A stretch of DNA of 64,000 bases from Sipunculus nudus (GCA_026874595.1 CM049317.1:35618901-35682900); one strand, 5' to 3'. Shown: positions 8,278 through 21,411, counted from the stretch's first letter. Notes: generated by a model not told the origin, from the letters alone. Numbers and translations are program-made.

Positions 8278-9734
8278 CTAGAATACGGGTAGTCGACAAG
8301 CGACTACGTGTATCCGCCAAAATCAGAGAAGGACGGGTGAAGTGAGGCATTGATTGAGTGGCAAGGGGATATAGAGTTACATGTGTTAAATAGTAGAATG
8401 GATCTCTGCCACATAAACATGATTGTAGGTGGCGCCACCTGTTATTTGAACGAGAAACTATCCAAGATATATACACATGCCGAATTTTAGGTGAATTAGT
8501 CAAACCACTGCAGAGATATGAGTGATTTTAACCCCAGGCAGATTAACAAATGGACGCTGTGCAAACATGGTTGCAGGTGGCGCCACCTTTTGTTGTGTAT
8601 GTTATAAAGCTATCCCAGGGCTACATTTGTGTAAAAAATTTTTCCGGATCGGTCAAACGGTTCCTGAGATATATGGATTTATGTGTGGAGTGTTAACGTG
8701 AATGTAGGTGGCACCACCTGTCATAAAATCAAGAAAGCTATCTAGGATGTATACACATGCCGAATTTTAGGTGAATTAGTCAAACCACTGCAGAGATATG
8801 AGTGATTTTAACCCCAGGCAGATGAACAAATAGACACTGTGCAAACATGGTTGCAGGTGGCGCCACCTTTTGTTGTGTATGTAATAAAGCTATCCCAGGG
8901 CTACATTTGTGTAAAATTTTTTTCCGGATCGGTCAAACGGTTCCCGAGATATATGGGATTATGTGTGGAGCGTTAACGTGAATGTAGGTGGCGCCACCTG
9001 TCACAAAATCGAGAAAGCTATCTAGGATGTATATGCATGCCGAATTTTAGGTGAATTAGTCAAACCACTGCAGAGATATGAGTGATTTTAACCCCAGGCA
9101 GATGAACAGATGGACACTGTGCAAAAATTTTTGCAGGTGGCGCCACCTTTTGTTGTGTATGTTATAAAGCTATCCCAGGGCTACATTTGTGTAAAATTTT
9201 TTTCCGGATCGGTCAAACGGTTCCCGAGATATATGGGATTATGTGTGGAGCGTTAACGTGAATGTAGGTGGCGCCACCTGTCACAAAATCGAGAAAGCTA
9301 TCTAGGATGTATATGCATGCCGAATTTTAGGTGAATTAGTCAAATCACTGCAGAGATATGAGTGATTTTAACCCCAGGCAGATGAACAGATGGACACTGT
9401 GCAAACATGGTTGCAGGTGGCGCCACCTTTTGTTGTGTATGTTATAAAGCTTTCCCAGGGCTACATTTGTGTAAAATTTTTTTCCGGATCGGTCACACGG
9501 TTCCCGAGATATATGGGTTTATGTGTGGAAACAGATGCACAAACGGACGCTGGGCAGAGACGAAAGGTCAGAGGTCAAGGTCACTTGGTTAGGCACCAGT
9601 TCACATGTGACCCGATAATTTGTGTAAGTTTCGGAAAAATCTGTCCAGTAGTCTCAGAGGAGTTCTCCGGAAACGAACGCGGCGGCGGCGGCGGCGGCGG
9701 AACCCGGTCAAAAACATAGTATCCGCAAAACTAC
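8278..9734 (-). mobile_element. Helitron-like / pearl-type non-autonomous element
   Basis: The element interrupts the 44-bp satellite: GTGATTGAAAAAA on the left, ATTCTTTCAAGAAAGTG on the right. On the minus strand the end near 8278 has a stem-loop (GTAGTCG-loop-CGACTAC, 8289-8307) about 8 nt before a terminal CTAG followed by T, which is how Helitron 3' ends look. Inside are about four 280-bp tandem units (AGGTGAATTAGT at 8489, 8769, 9049, 9329), then an ACGGACG-like patch, AGGTCAAGGTCAC and a (CGG)n run near 9680-9700. Internal tandem repeats followed by an ACGG-type patch are known from molluscan pearl elements. No helicase/Rep gene is present. The 5' boundary is less certain because no clear TC start is seen. 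Confidence 0.6.
8428..9540. repeat. 280-bp tandem array made of about 140-bp half units
   Basis: The period is 280 bp by repeated landmarks. Each unit contains two related halves, each with the palindrome GGTGGCGCCACC or a one-base variant (for example 8428-8439 and 8576-8587, alternating spacing near 148 and 132). A run like AAAGCTATC...GTCAAAC...GAGATAT follows in both halves. The unit is thus a dimer that has been amplified as a higher-order repeat. Confidence 0.85.
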
Positions 9735-10035
9735 ATTCTTTCAAGAAAGTGACTTGTGTGATTCATAAATGAACACCCTTCAAGAAGGAAACATAAGCAA
9801 CTGGCATATCCACCGTCATCATTTCAAGGAAGTGACCTATTTGATTGCTAAAATGAACATTCTTTCAAGAATTTGTTCTATGTGATTCATAAAATTAACC
9901 TTCTTTCAAGAAAGTGACTTAGGCAACTGGTATATCCAGGCATGGTCATCCTTTCAAGAAAGTAACTGATGTGATTGCTAAAATGAACATTCTTTCAAGA
10001 TAGTGACCTATGTGATAGATAAATGAAAAAAGCTT
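9735..10035. repeat. Degenerate 44-bp satellite, right block
   Basis: Diverged monomers resume immediately after the Helitron-like element (ATTCTTTCAAGAAAGTGACTTGTGTGATTCATAAATG) and fade by about 10035. Lengths vary because of indels. Confidence 0.7.
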
Positions 10036-10974
10036 CATTTTTGGGAGGGGTGATTATGCTTGCAATTCATCACAACTCTTATATTGGTTTTAGAGGTGCT
10101 CTTCAGAGCACCTCTTAGGCTGACAACGTTGAGCTTCCAAAGTTATGACTTGAGCAGCTTTATTTCATCGTTTTCTATTTAGCACTTCCCATCTGTGTAC
10201 TGCTTTTGCATGTGCACGTGGATCTTTGAGTTGTTATTAACAAGCAAAGTAATTGCAGCAGCATATTTTTTGTGAAGAGTGATCATGGTGATGAACTTTT
10301 AGATAAGGAGGATGAAAATGATGAGGAAAGTGATTTCTTATTTGAATATTTTGTGGCAGGTTCAGATGAGGACAACTTGTTAGATGTTTGTAGTGATGCT
10401 TAGTTTTGCACTTCATGTACATATCTTGTGTACTTAGTTGTGTACATGAATAGTCAAGCTATAACCTTGAAGTTATAGGTTTTCTTTAAGGCTGTGACCA
10501 TGGCCAACAGCCGTTTCTTTGAACAAATTTTATTTAAACCGTTCACATGGTTGAAGAGTGTGTTTAAGTGAATCCTGTGAATACAGGGGAGGTCACAGAA
10601 TTGCTTTTTACTGCAGAATCAATAGAATTGTGCCTGCAGTGATGCTACTTCCTAATTTCATAGTTTATTATGACTAATTTTATTTGCTAATTATATTTTT
10701 CCATTGAATAAAAAAATGAAAAATATTGGAGTGCAGCTTTCATTCCATATATATTATTCAGAACTTAGGCCTGTGTGCATAAGACGTATCATGATCTTAA
10801 GTCTGTACAAGGTCATCAATATGGTAACAGTCTTACTATCACTAAAATTGGAACTGATGAATAAATGAAGGACTGAAAATTCAGATACATGCTAACAACT
10901 CCTCTCACAATTTTTAGAAGCGCTCTCCTGGATTTTCTAAACTTGAAGCACTGAATGATCATTCTTTCAAGAAG
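10036..10974. other. Spacer with a perfect hairpin and an acidic exon-like frame
   Basis: At 10092-10115 AGAGGTGCTC-TTCA-GAGCACCTCT forms a 10-bp perfect stem with a 4-nt loop. At 10278-10403 an open frame without a start codon reads SDHGDELLDKEDENDEESDF... to ...LLDVCSDA before TAG. It is strongly acidic and may be an exon remnant, but no family is recognised. AATAAA-like signals follow near 10708. Confidence 0.35.
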
Positions 10975-11660
10975 AAAACAGGGGCGGATATAACCATGCA
11001 TGGTCACTCTTTCAAGAAAGTGACTGATGTGACTGATCAATGAAAATTCTTTCAAGGCAGTGACTGATGTAATTGGTTAATGAACATTCTGCCAAGAATG
11101 AAGCTAAGGCAACTGGTATTTACATGAAATTCTTTTAAGTAAGTTGCAAAACTCTCTGATACAACAACATAACATTACTGCATGAAAGAGGCAAGGATGG
11201 TTTTATAAATGAACATTCCTTCAAATTCAAGGAAGTAGACATTCTTTCAAGAAAGTGGCCTATGTGCTTGATAAATGGACATTTTTTCAATAAAATGACC
11301 TACATGATTGATAAAATGAACATTCTTTCAAGAAAAAAGACCTAGGTAATTCATCAATGAACATAATCTTTCAAGAAAGAAACATAGGCAACTGGTATAT
11401 CTATTGTTATCCTTCAAGAAAGTGACTAATGTGATTGTCATATGAAAATTATTTCAAGGCAGTGACTGATGTAATTGGTAAATGAACATTCTGCCAAGAA
11501 AGAAGCCAAGGCAACTGGTATTAACATGAAGGTCTTGTAAAAAAATGGCCAAGCTAATGGATAACTGATAGATAAAAGAACTGCATGACAGAAGCAAAGG
11601 ATGATTTGATAAATGAACATTATTTTGAATTGACTTAGGTTTGTGTGTTCTTGCTGCAGA
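10975..11660. repeat. Degenerate 44-bp satellite, distal block
   Basis: Scattered decayed monomers (CTTTCAAGAAAGTGACTGATGTGA, GATAAATGGACATT) interleaved with a second motif, AACTGGTATATC/AGGCAACTGGTAT. This is the older edge of the satellite domain. Confidence 0.6.
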
Positions 11661-14160
11661 TAAGTCAAAGGGAATATATGAACACAGAGTTTAAATGCAA
11701 AAAGCTGGATCGTGAACAGATGGATGATGTCTAAAGGAAGAGCTCAAATGACTGATATACGAGTATTACTTAAAAACCAAGAAAAAGGTGATAGTTTAAG
11801 AACTGATTTTCCTTACAAATAACAAATGATGTGACCTTTATATGAACATTTAAGAAATGCAACATGGTTATTTATATAGGAAACTCTAAATGAGCTCAAA
11901 GAGATTTGTGTATGAACCATCTTGCATGAAATGGGTCAAGAAGATTGATATATGAATATTTTTTCAATAAAATTCAGGATTACTGAAATAAAAACATGGC
12001 CAAGAATGGCTAAACAGTTCTTTTAATTTGCATGATATCAGTGCTTCATATGAAGGTCTTTGGCAAGCCTGCACAGTCTCAATATACAAACATGACTTCA
12101 AAAACATTTTCTTGGCTCACAAACTAACTGGTGTCTTCTTCACAAACAAGGTTGTATTTGTCCATCTGAAGTCAACATAATATTGGGGTGATCACTGAAA
12201 TTCTTTTTCCTTTTCATTGGCAATGTTTCTACATGGAGTTTCACACACATAGGTCTTTCTTCTTTCAGGGAATTCTGAACACGAAGTTGCATAGAATGAT
12301 TTCACTTTGTTTTGGAGCCCTTCCATTCAAATATGTATGATCATCAGTATTTCAATTACTTCATATTCCTTTGAAAAAATACTGTTCTGGTCTGGATTAA
12401 TTCAAAGATATTCTCCCATACTGATCTCTGACAGATGCACCTGATGAAATCCTTGAATATTATGCACAGAGTTGCAGTTTTGTCATGTACGTGTAACAGC
12501 TTAGTCAATTGTGAACTCTGCAATATGGCTTTTAATGTTATGAGTCAACAGATAAGCTGCCATTAACATTTCCCCACTAAAGAGTTTACTGGAGTTTTCT
12601 TCCTTTGCTTTTAAAGTCATTTATGTCTACATGCTGTAGGACAGAAGCTTCTCATGATGGCCAGCTCCTTGTCTGAACACTATGGATTAATGTTATTCAA
12701 GTCACTGTGTGGTAATTCCGAATTTTATATTACTATATCATGTTTTATTATATTGTTCACTCACATCCACAAAGTTATCATTCTCTGTATCAAAAGCACC
12801 AGCTCTTTAAACACTGCTGATCAGGATGAAAGATTAAGGTCACACTGAAGAAAATCAACACATGAAGATTACACCATCCTTGCTCTTCTGCACTAAGAAA
12901 GTTATCTCCTTGCAAGATCTATTCTGTGGATAGTTATCTCGCAATCTCTTCATAAGTTCATATAGTTTGCACTTAGGTCCAGCCTCATAGTGTATTCATA
13001 GGTTCTTCTGGACAAGTTGATGGAAGCCAGATGTTTGATATGTTTTATGATTTATATGTCATTCCTTGGCCTGCATATTAAACTGTTACAACCAGGACAA
13101 AGCCTCCTACCTCATATGTTGCACCAATGGTTTGCACTAATATTAATAATTAAAATAAAGTTTTAATTTAAAAAAAAAAACACTTCTCAGATCAAAAACA
13201 AAGAAAATTGCATAATGCAGGAGGTATGTGTGTAAGTGAAAGAATAAAGAGAATGACTGTTAAGCATTTAAGTCCTTACACAGATTTGTGAAAGGTACAC
13301 AGGGATGACTTGACAATGAAGGCAACAGTTACTGAGTCAATGAAGGAAATACCTTTAATCATCAGCATTTCTGTAGCAAAAAATCACTGCTTAGTGGAGA
13401 CAAAGCAACTTAATGACACAAGGCTTTCTGGTAATGGATACTGGAAACAAGCAACAAACTTTATGTATAATATTCAAAATGCCTTCATTTGAACAGAATG
13501 AGGAACTGAAGAACTGAGCTGAATGATTAAATGAGTGTGGTTCATTTTTCTCTACTGCAAATCTTGTAAGTGCCTCTCTTCATGTATATGAGAGCAAAAC
13601 ATGACAAAATGAATGAGAAAAGGAGTGACCAACTATGTTGGAAGATTTAGCCATGCTTGTAATGAAATGAGTACATAAATGCTGGAAGATTTTACAGGTC
13701 ACAGAGCTATTTTATTTTCATATGGAAGGCTAGTGATGGTGAAATGTAAAGTTGTCTCAAACTGGAAAAAAAATGTGACCCCTGGGTCATGGCACTCAGC
13801 TGACAAGCATGACCTGTGAAATAAAACCTGATAGGTTCATCAGTTAGTCAACTTTTTGACTAGGACTAGGGACTTGTTTGCCATATTTTTTCACATATTG
13901 CAGGCTGGCATGAATTTAGGTCTGGTGTATATTTACCATAACATCAGTCTATGGTCCATTATACATGACCTGAGTGCATGGGATAAGATGGTTTCCTTTT
14001 TATCCATTGACGTTTTAATGTCCTACAGAGAGGAATTTCCTGAGCAAAGAACCAAAGGGACATTTTATGACTCATTATCCTGACTGTAACATTTGTGCTG
14101 CTTTTTTGTTGGTGGAGCCTTCCATTTCAGGGTAAACATAGTTATTTCAAGAACACCAAT
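11661..14160. other. Anonymous AT-rich DNA
   Basis: No gene is supported. ORFs here are short and match no family. A motif GGGTCATGGCACTCAGCTGA at about 13784-13803 recurs in variant form near 21448 and 24765, so a short interspersed repeat probably crosses this region. Confidence 0.4.
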
Positions 14161-15745
14161 AGGATTTCCACAAACAAAGTCAACATATGCAAGACCTTGC
14201 CACACAGACACTAGATGAAGCAGTCTCTGATCCATGCCTCAGAAGCATTTTTCAAGCATCAGCAAATTATAAAGGGGTAAGATATGTTGAAGGTCTGTGT
14301 GTTGTAAGAGTCCGGAGCAAAGGGGGACCTTGTTCAATTTGCAGTTATAAAAGGAATAATTTTTGTTCAAAGTTTTCTGTACTCCTGCTTCAACACAATG
14401 GAAACAACTGAATATGTTGCCCATTTCCATGCATATAAGGCCCAAGCAGTCTTTCATGTCTTTTAAAAGTATCAAGCCTAAAAGATCCAAATTCAGTTCC
14501 TGAGTATCAAAATTTAAATGGTGACAGCATGGTTGTCCTCAAGCATCATATTGTATTTGATTAATTAAGTCTTATTTGAATGACAAGTGGGTTGTTAAAC
14601 TTTTAACTGCGTGTCAAACATCACTATGCTATGGTAAACATATCTAAGAATTTTATAAAACTAGAAGAAGTGTCAATGGCTGCAAATAAGAAAGACATAA
14701 AGGGCAAGTTTTAGCTTCCTGATAATTCATGGGAAGTGGAAAGCTGGCACAAAGGTGATTGAGTGGTTTTAATTAGAAGAAGACTTCTTATCAGAGATGG
14801 ACCTGATAAATATTAATAAATTAAGAGTTGTGGAGGATGCATCAGATAGCCCAACAGGAGGAGTGAAAAGGCAAGAAGTAGGAGAGTGCAAAGGGCAGAA
14901 GACCTCTAATGAGGATCAGCTAAAATCAAGACCCAGTTCTCTGCTATCCTACTTCTACGCAATATCTTAATACTGCAAGCATGGTCCTGACTACCTTTCC
15001 AGTTTTTCTAAACTCTTCCCTAATCAGAGAAGATGAGGTCCTGCTGCAGTGGAAGACAAGAGTTAAGTGGAAATTTTAAAATTCAAGAAAACTCCAGGAC
15101 TGTTGTGTAAATGAGGAGGCAGCCAAAAAAGGAAAGAAATAGAAAGGACAGCACTTCAAATAAACAAGCTTCAACTGTAACATATGATATGTAAGGAACT
15201 ACAGAAAACTATGGTGTGAATTTGAAGAAGATCTCTCTCTTGAGAGACACAGGGAGTGGCTGGCTGTAGAGTGCAGACCACTGGACTGAGTTGGCTTGAT
15301 GTAAACAACACTTGACATGGTTTATGAAAAAGTGAATAAAAGCTACCCTTTTTCACCAATTCCTTTAAAATTCCAGACTTTATTAGCTTACAACCTTAGC
15401 TGCCCATTATGTGAAAATAAAAGGGAATGAACTTACAGGCAAAAAAACTGGTAATGATATTTATTTTATGGTAATAAATTTACAGTCTAATTTTAGTCTA
15501 ATTTCTGGTGTACAATTAAAATTAAGTTGAATTAAGATATGGTTTCCAGTGCTGTCACAAATGTAAGCACAAGGATGAGTGTGGTAAGGGGAGAATTAAA
15601 GGCCCACCCTCTAGGGTTTAGGGACATATCGGCCACCATTGATATCGGCAACCAGGTGAGCTAGGTGTGATTTCAGCTACCAGCTCAGGTGAGCCACAGA
15701 CCAGCACTGGCTCTGTCTAGTCAAACATATTGGCTGTTTATGTAT
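14161..15745. other. Anonymous DNA with two weak exon-like frames
   Basis: A frame at about 14187-14279 (MQDLATQTLDEAVSDP...) runs into GTAAGA, a possible 5' splice site. A second open frame at about 14800-14970 (EMDLININKLRVVEDASDSP...) ends at TAA. Neither matches a family I know; both could be chance. Confidence 0.25.
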
Positions 15746-15915
15746 AATGCAGACTCAAAATCCATATATTATGTATACACAGAATAAAATCAATGTGAAT
15801 ACACATGTAAAATCTATACATGTATATGCACCTGTATACATATATACATACACATACATATACCCATACATATATAAATTATGTATATATACATGCAAAA
15901 ATATATATAGGCCCA
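15746..15915. repeat. Simple TA/CA-rich microsatellite tract
   Basis: Runs of TATACATGTATATG, ACATACACATAC and ATATATAC fill the stretch. The overlapping ORFs are composition artefacts. Confidence 0.75.
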
Positions 15916-16295
15916 TTAATTATTTTTAACAAGTTTGAAGAAAGTGTAACTGTAACAACACCAAACCCAGCATCAACTATGTTAGACCTGTATTTCATGT
16001 ACCAGCAAAAACATACAACACTGAAGTCTAAGACAGTAGAATTTGGTATTACTAACATTGCTGAAAATAATCAATATTGTAATCCAGATATTTGCAAGCA
16101 CACCAATCCCAGAATTTCAAAAGTGGTTACTTGATCTAGGCTCAGACAATCACACTATATGTCAATTGAAACTGTGCTTGGTGATGGTCATAGCATGAAG
16201 GCAAGACTGCTGATATAAAACATATGAAGGATAAGACACAGCTTAAACAAGGACCAGGCATGATTGACTTATGTTCAAAAACAGCAACAAAAGTC

Positions 16296-16653
16296 AGTAA
16301 ATAAGTTGTGTGTAAACCGTGTGGAAAAAATCATGAACGCAAACCAAGTGCATACCCAGCAGTTAATACAAAATGTCATGCATACAGACATGTCAGCCAT
16401 ATCCAGAGAATATGTCGTAAGTCAAAGCCCCAACAGAGAGGCAGATCACATGACAGAAACCCGACATTAAGACAGACGTCGCAGCAACAAATGTCAAAGA
16501 TATATAATTGTGTTGAAACAACACAGTGTAGAGCTGGAAAACCCAAAAAATCAGTGGTGAAACTTTCCACATGGTTAAGTTCAGTGGTATTTATGAGGAA
16601 CATATAACCGTGTGGAAAAAATCATGAACGCAAACCAAGTGCATACCCAGCAG
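16296..16653 (+). pseudogene. Gag zinc-knuckle relic of a Ty3-type element
   Basis: The frame at 16308-16607 shows CKPCGKNHERKPSAYPA followed by KCHAYRHVSHIQRICRKS. This matches the paired knuckle C-x2-C-G-x-x-H-x4-C-P-A / C-x2-C-x4-H-x4-C of Ty3/gypsy Gag proteins, with expected cysteines replaced by tyrosine in two places. An exact copy of about 46 bp (CCGTGTGGAAAAAATCATGA onward) recurs at 16608-16653. No protease or RT follows. Confidence 0.6.
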
Positions 16654-18060
16654 AAGGTATGGATTTCCAGTCAGATGTGTCAACCATCACAGCTTCTGTC
16701 TCACAGTGAATGTACTGAATCATGCCTCTATTTCAATTTCAAAAAGGTCTGCCTGTGTCATTTCTCTTTACATTCATTGCTTAGTGGGTAAAGGAGGTCA
16801 ATCAAGAGCTTTTTGCAACAGACACATGTTGTGAAATGTTATTATAAAAATATCTGTGATATGTTCATATGTACTAATTGTCAATTTTCCCTTTGATTTA
16901 AATAGTTCTTATATATTTCTAACAAGACATTTCCCATCCAACTGCTATATATTTATTATTTAAATGTATTTTTATTTTGTATTTGCAGGGCAGAATCTAG
17001 TGTAGAGCCACTAGAATCCAGCATAGAAGCAGTAGATCCATCCCCTGAGGCAGTGCCAAAGAGATGTGGGAAAACAGGAGAAAAGATATGTTTGACCAGA
17101 CACCCTCTGATTTATAGTAAATATTCTTTTTATGTGTGTACATATTTGTGTGATTGTAAGGTGTAGTTGATTTGAAGATACCTTGGGAATTTCAATGGAT
17201 TTCACTTAAGAATCCATATTAGATTGCTAGTATCAAGAGTCAAAGTCACTGATCCTTTTTTTTGTAATGTCTGTACTTGCTACATGTATTTTAACAGATT
17301 TAAAATTAACAGCCCATATGGTTAAGTTCAGTGGTATTTATGAGGACATATAACATACAGGTAATATCACAATTTAGAATTAACATGTATAATGTCTCAT
17401 GTAATGACTTTAATGTTGTGGCTGCTCTTGCATAGATTTGTGTCCCCCTTTTCTGAGCTAATGAGTACATCTTGCTTCCCTTCAGAATGGTTGATACATA
17501 GTTTATGCAAAGCACAGAAGTATATACCTTTTGCACATCTCCCATGTTTGTACTTTTTTTAATTTGTGACTTAGTTTGGTTGCCTATATATTGCATCACA
17601 AGAGTCACATTTTTCAGCAACATCAATTGAACTGATGACAGTGAAATATGTGATCCCAAGGACAAGACATGGAATATAGAAGAGGATGATGAATACCTTT
17701 TTTCTTACAATAAGTATGCAATAAGTATGCCTGCAGCCAAGCATGCATACAAGGCAAATATTTGAATGCGAGTCATACTAAAATGCTGAAAATGTTGTGT
17801 ATTTTTGTTTGTAATCATGTATATGAATTTGCAGTTTACTTTGTAGTGATACTGAGTGGTAGTGTAAAAAAACACTGTCTCCTAAAACATTAATTGTATA
17901 TGTTTACTTGCTATATGCAAGATGAGAAAATTGTTGCGTTCCACATTCCTGTTGCAGCAAGTAACTGATTTTTCTGAATTAGTGTAAAGAAAGTGAAACA
18001 ACCATTTTCAAGAGTACATTATATTTTGATAGTCATGACACTTAATTTATTCCCAAGGGA
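16654..18060. other. Anonymous AT-rich DNA with a short exon-like frame
   Basis: Nothing firm. At about 17637-17764 a frame reads ...SEICDPKDKTWNIEEDDEYL before TGA; it looks protein-like but has no recognised family. Confidence 0.25.
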
Positions 18061-18104
18061 CAGATGAATCACTGAGGAGATGGGTCAATATCAGGCTGGC
18101 GATC

Positions 18105-18455
18105 TTGTGTTTGATATTGAAGAGTGATGAGGGTGATGAAGAGGAAGGAGACAACACAGAGGTCAAAGGAGTTTGCAAAAGCAAGAGTCCAAAAGACACC
18201 ATAGTCAAAGTTCAAGACCCAGCAGCTGCTGTTGAGGAAACCGTGGGTATTTCCTGTATGTGGAGTGTCAGACATAACTCAGGAAGGATGCTATTCCAGA
18301 AATTTGTAATGTCAAAGGATGCAAGAAACCAATCACAGCTGAACATAGAAGACGAGGCACAGCACTTGGTTTGTCATGGGCTGGTGTTTTATTCATTCAT
18401 AATATTTATTCTGATCCACATTTCAGTGATTGTTTCTGTTATCTTTTGTGTTTGA
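18105..18455 (+). CDS. Unidentified acidic ORF, 116 aa
   Basis: The open frame begins MCLILKSDEGDEEEGDNTEV and continues with a Lys/Ser-rich segment to a hydrophobic tail after residue 85. A GGTATTTCC sequence at about 18246 could be a splice donor after VEETV, which would make the hydrophobic tail intronic. I do not recognise the protein. It may be an exon of a larger unseen gene or of a transposon protein. Confidence 0.3.
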   Translation: MCLILKSDEGDEEEGDNTEVKGVCKSKSPKDTIVKVQDPAAAVEETVGISCMWSVRHNSGRMLFQKFVMSKDARNQSQLNIEDEAQHLVCHGLVFYSFIIFILIHISVIVSVIFCV

Positions 18456-20340
18456 TAATTTTAAAAGGTCATTATTCCATTGGTTACGTAACCAAAATCT
18501 CGTTTGTGATTTCTGTAATTTGACTTTGTGTTTTCCTCACGTTTCGATGATGTAGTTCGCAGTAGGAATATACATAAAAAAGGAACAAGTTATGGACATT
18601 CCGAATGTATCACTTTATTGTTTGTTGAAATAAATTGTTATAAAAAAGAAACAATCTGAATTGAGAGTGTAAACAGCTTCATTGACTCATGTCAAAGTAT
18701 GACCTGCTTCTGAATCTTACATTTTAGTGTTGGTAGCAGTTGACCAGATTTTGTCATTGAGGGATTTGAATCAGTGTTGCCTAGTGGTATTACCCTAAGT
18801 GGTAATTCCCCCTGGAAATACTCCACGCTGGGGATAATCTCATTTTTCCCTCTGACACAATCATCACATGTAAGGTGTGGATAGGACTTTATTTTAAGAT
18901 ATATATAGACAAGATTTACTTACATAATAATAGGTTTTCAATGACCTTTGAAATGCTGAAGTCACCTCTGCCAATATTCTTCAATCCTTGTGTCAAAGTT
19001 GTATATACTTATAAAATGTAAATCATAAAAAAGATGAGAATATTAATCCTATATTTCCAAGTGATTCCAGATATTTTCTAGGAATTCTCACTGCCCTTGG
19101 AAATGTGCTTATTTCCCTGGAAGTTAACAACCCTGATTTGTATGCAGTTTTAATGTATGTATGCAGTTTATTTGTATGTAGTTTAAATAAATAAAGATGT
19201 TGATTTTTGTTACAAACTGTCTGAGATGGGGTTATAAAGGTCTTATTAGATCGTACATTCAAATATATCTCTGTCGGGCCCCGTATAAATATACAAGTTC
19301 TTTATCTTTTGGTGTATTCCATGAATTCCGTTGATTCCTCTGCAATTTAAGAAATATTCACCTATTATTGCTCAGTTTCAAACTATTGCATCAGAAAGGA
19401 ACACCATGAATAAAAGCAGGGCCATGGAAGGATAAGACAATTTAATAACAGCCAGCAGGCCTGTTCTGATGTGAAAGCTATTCTAAACACTGGGTGTGCA
19501 ATAAGTTTGTACTTCAGTTGTTACTTTTCTGGGAGTTTTGTGTAATTGGTTTGGTATATATTGTCAAATTAATGGTTTTAATGAGGTGTCGATCCCGACT
19601 AATACTATATTGGCCTATAAAGTGAGAAGTTTGATAATGTCAATTTTGGAATCTGTTTCAATAATATTTGTCGCCTCTGTGATTTAAACATATCGGTAAT
19701 TATATTCAACTGAATTTTTTTACATGTTTATTTAACATATACAATTTCAGATACGTAAATTTAGTCTTTTGTTTCATGGAATACTTTAGATATACATGTG
19801 TGTACATGTATATACATGTATATATATATATATTTATGTATTGATTAATGAGAGAAGTATTTATTGTCTGATTTTGGTATAATTATGGGGATAGATAAAA
19901 TGTGTGTTTTTATGTGTGGGCCTATTTGTATATATAACGTAAGTTTTCTGTTTGTTTCCATATGTTAATCTTAATTTTTAAAACCAATCTCATATTTATA
20001 AATATATATCATGTTTGTAATTTCAATTTTTATTACTATTCTCAGGGGAACTCCACAGTAACCCAACATGACCAACACTGCACAGTAATCTGAGGTGTAC
20101 AATCGATTGGAATAAATCAGTTATTACACAAGTACCTGTGTCCTTGATGTATGACATCTCTAATGGGTTACTATTTTTACAAACAGACTGTGCTGATCAT
20201 TTTTTTTTAAATTTTACTATTAGGTGTGCCCTAATAAGCATGTGGCATTCACCTGGTAGTCTAAGCCATGCCTTAGAGGAATGATCCTTTGTGACATCAT
20301 GCTAGGTAATAGCATTTTCCTGTAAGGAATTAATTTTGAA
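18456..20340. other. Anonymous AT-rich DNA
   Basis: No gene is supported. A TA-rich microsatellite lies near 19795-19845, and a 16-bp perfect palindrome (TTGGTTACGTAACCAA) lies at 18480-18495. Confidence 0.4.
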
Positions 20341-21130
20341 GAGACTGCCTTGATACACAAGTTCCTGAACATGGGTTATGATAACTCTGCAACTTACTTC
20401 AGGATACAGACATGTTACTTTGTTCCTGCAGTGGCTCGGTACAGGCAGATGTTACAGGAAACCACCCTCCAGAAATATGCTAAGAAATACAACATTGTTG
20501 AAGGTAGGATAAAGCATTTGAGTAGCAGGTATATATAAATGTATCATTGAAAGTTGGTTGTATCTTGTCCAATGACATAGATGTTGCAAGATATCATTTG
20601 CTGCTGAGACATATGTCAGTTTAATGCAGGTATTTCTGATATAGTGAAAAAAGTGTAATTGTTTTACCTGGTCAACCTGGAGGTGAACAAAGAATTTCAT
20701 AAAGAAGTTTGTGCTAAAGCATTTCTTTCAGGTACATTTAACCATGTTGCTATACAAGGAATTGGCAGTGCAGTCATTATTATGTTGTCATACATGATGT
20801 GGTATGTATAACTTTCAGGTAATTAATTTTTATTGGGATAATCTAATACTGAAATATTGCTGGTCAGAATGTCGTGACTGGGTGCTGCTGAAAGATGTTT
20901 TTATTGGTGTTTTGATTGGCATATGCTGTACATTTATTATTTATCTTAAACCAATAAACTACTACATTCCAGGTGTTTGGAGGAAAGATAGTCCTGGACA
21001 CTGTGGGCAATACTGCCCGTATACATACTGGAGAACGAGACCCAGGATAAACTGGCTCTGGAGCATGTAGACAAGAGGGAAACTGGGAAGAGTCTGAATG
21101 TGGAGAAGCTTGGGTTTCAGAAGGGCTTTC
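20341..21130 (+). other. Exon-like fragments of an unidentified gene
   Basis: After TTTGTTCCTGCAG (to about 20431) a frame reads ARYRQMLQETTLQKYAKKYN, ending at GAAG|GTAGG near 20502, so both splice signals are present. A second fragment after ACATTCCAG (about 20971) contains ILENETQDKLALEHVDKR and stops at TAA near 21135. The fragments look coding but I cannot name a family. Spacing and AT-rich flanks suit introns. Confidence 0.35.
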
Positions 21131-21356
21131 AGTAACTAATGTCACAGAGCAATGTTGTGGAAGTGGTTATGGATCAATATATACAGATTGCTACCTTTCT
21201 TCACAAATTTTTTTTATAATTTGTTTTATCAAAAATAGAGCAATATGTTCATATCCCTAAAAATCAAGGCTGTATGTATATGTTTTGGCGGGAATAATGG
21301 ATTGCATGCAGGAAAGAGCTTCTTTTTGATACTCCTATACTCCAAGTTATTCTATA
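21131..21356. other. Anonymous DNA
   Basis: Nothing recognised in this short stretch. Confidence 0.3.
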
Positions 21357-21378
21357 ATAAATCAATAATAATAATAAC

Positions 21379-21411
<33 letters not shown>

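Noticed and set aside
8576-8590. TGGCGCC in the repeats as a tRNA-Lys primer-binding site
   Set aside because: Only 7-8 bases match, it is repeated many times, and no LTR precedes it.
18480-18495. 16-bp perfect palindrome TTGGTTACGTAACCAA
   Set aside because: About one such palindrome is expected by chance in 64 kb, and nothing around it supports a function.
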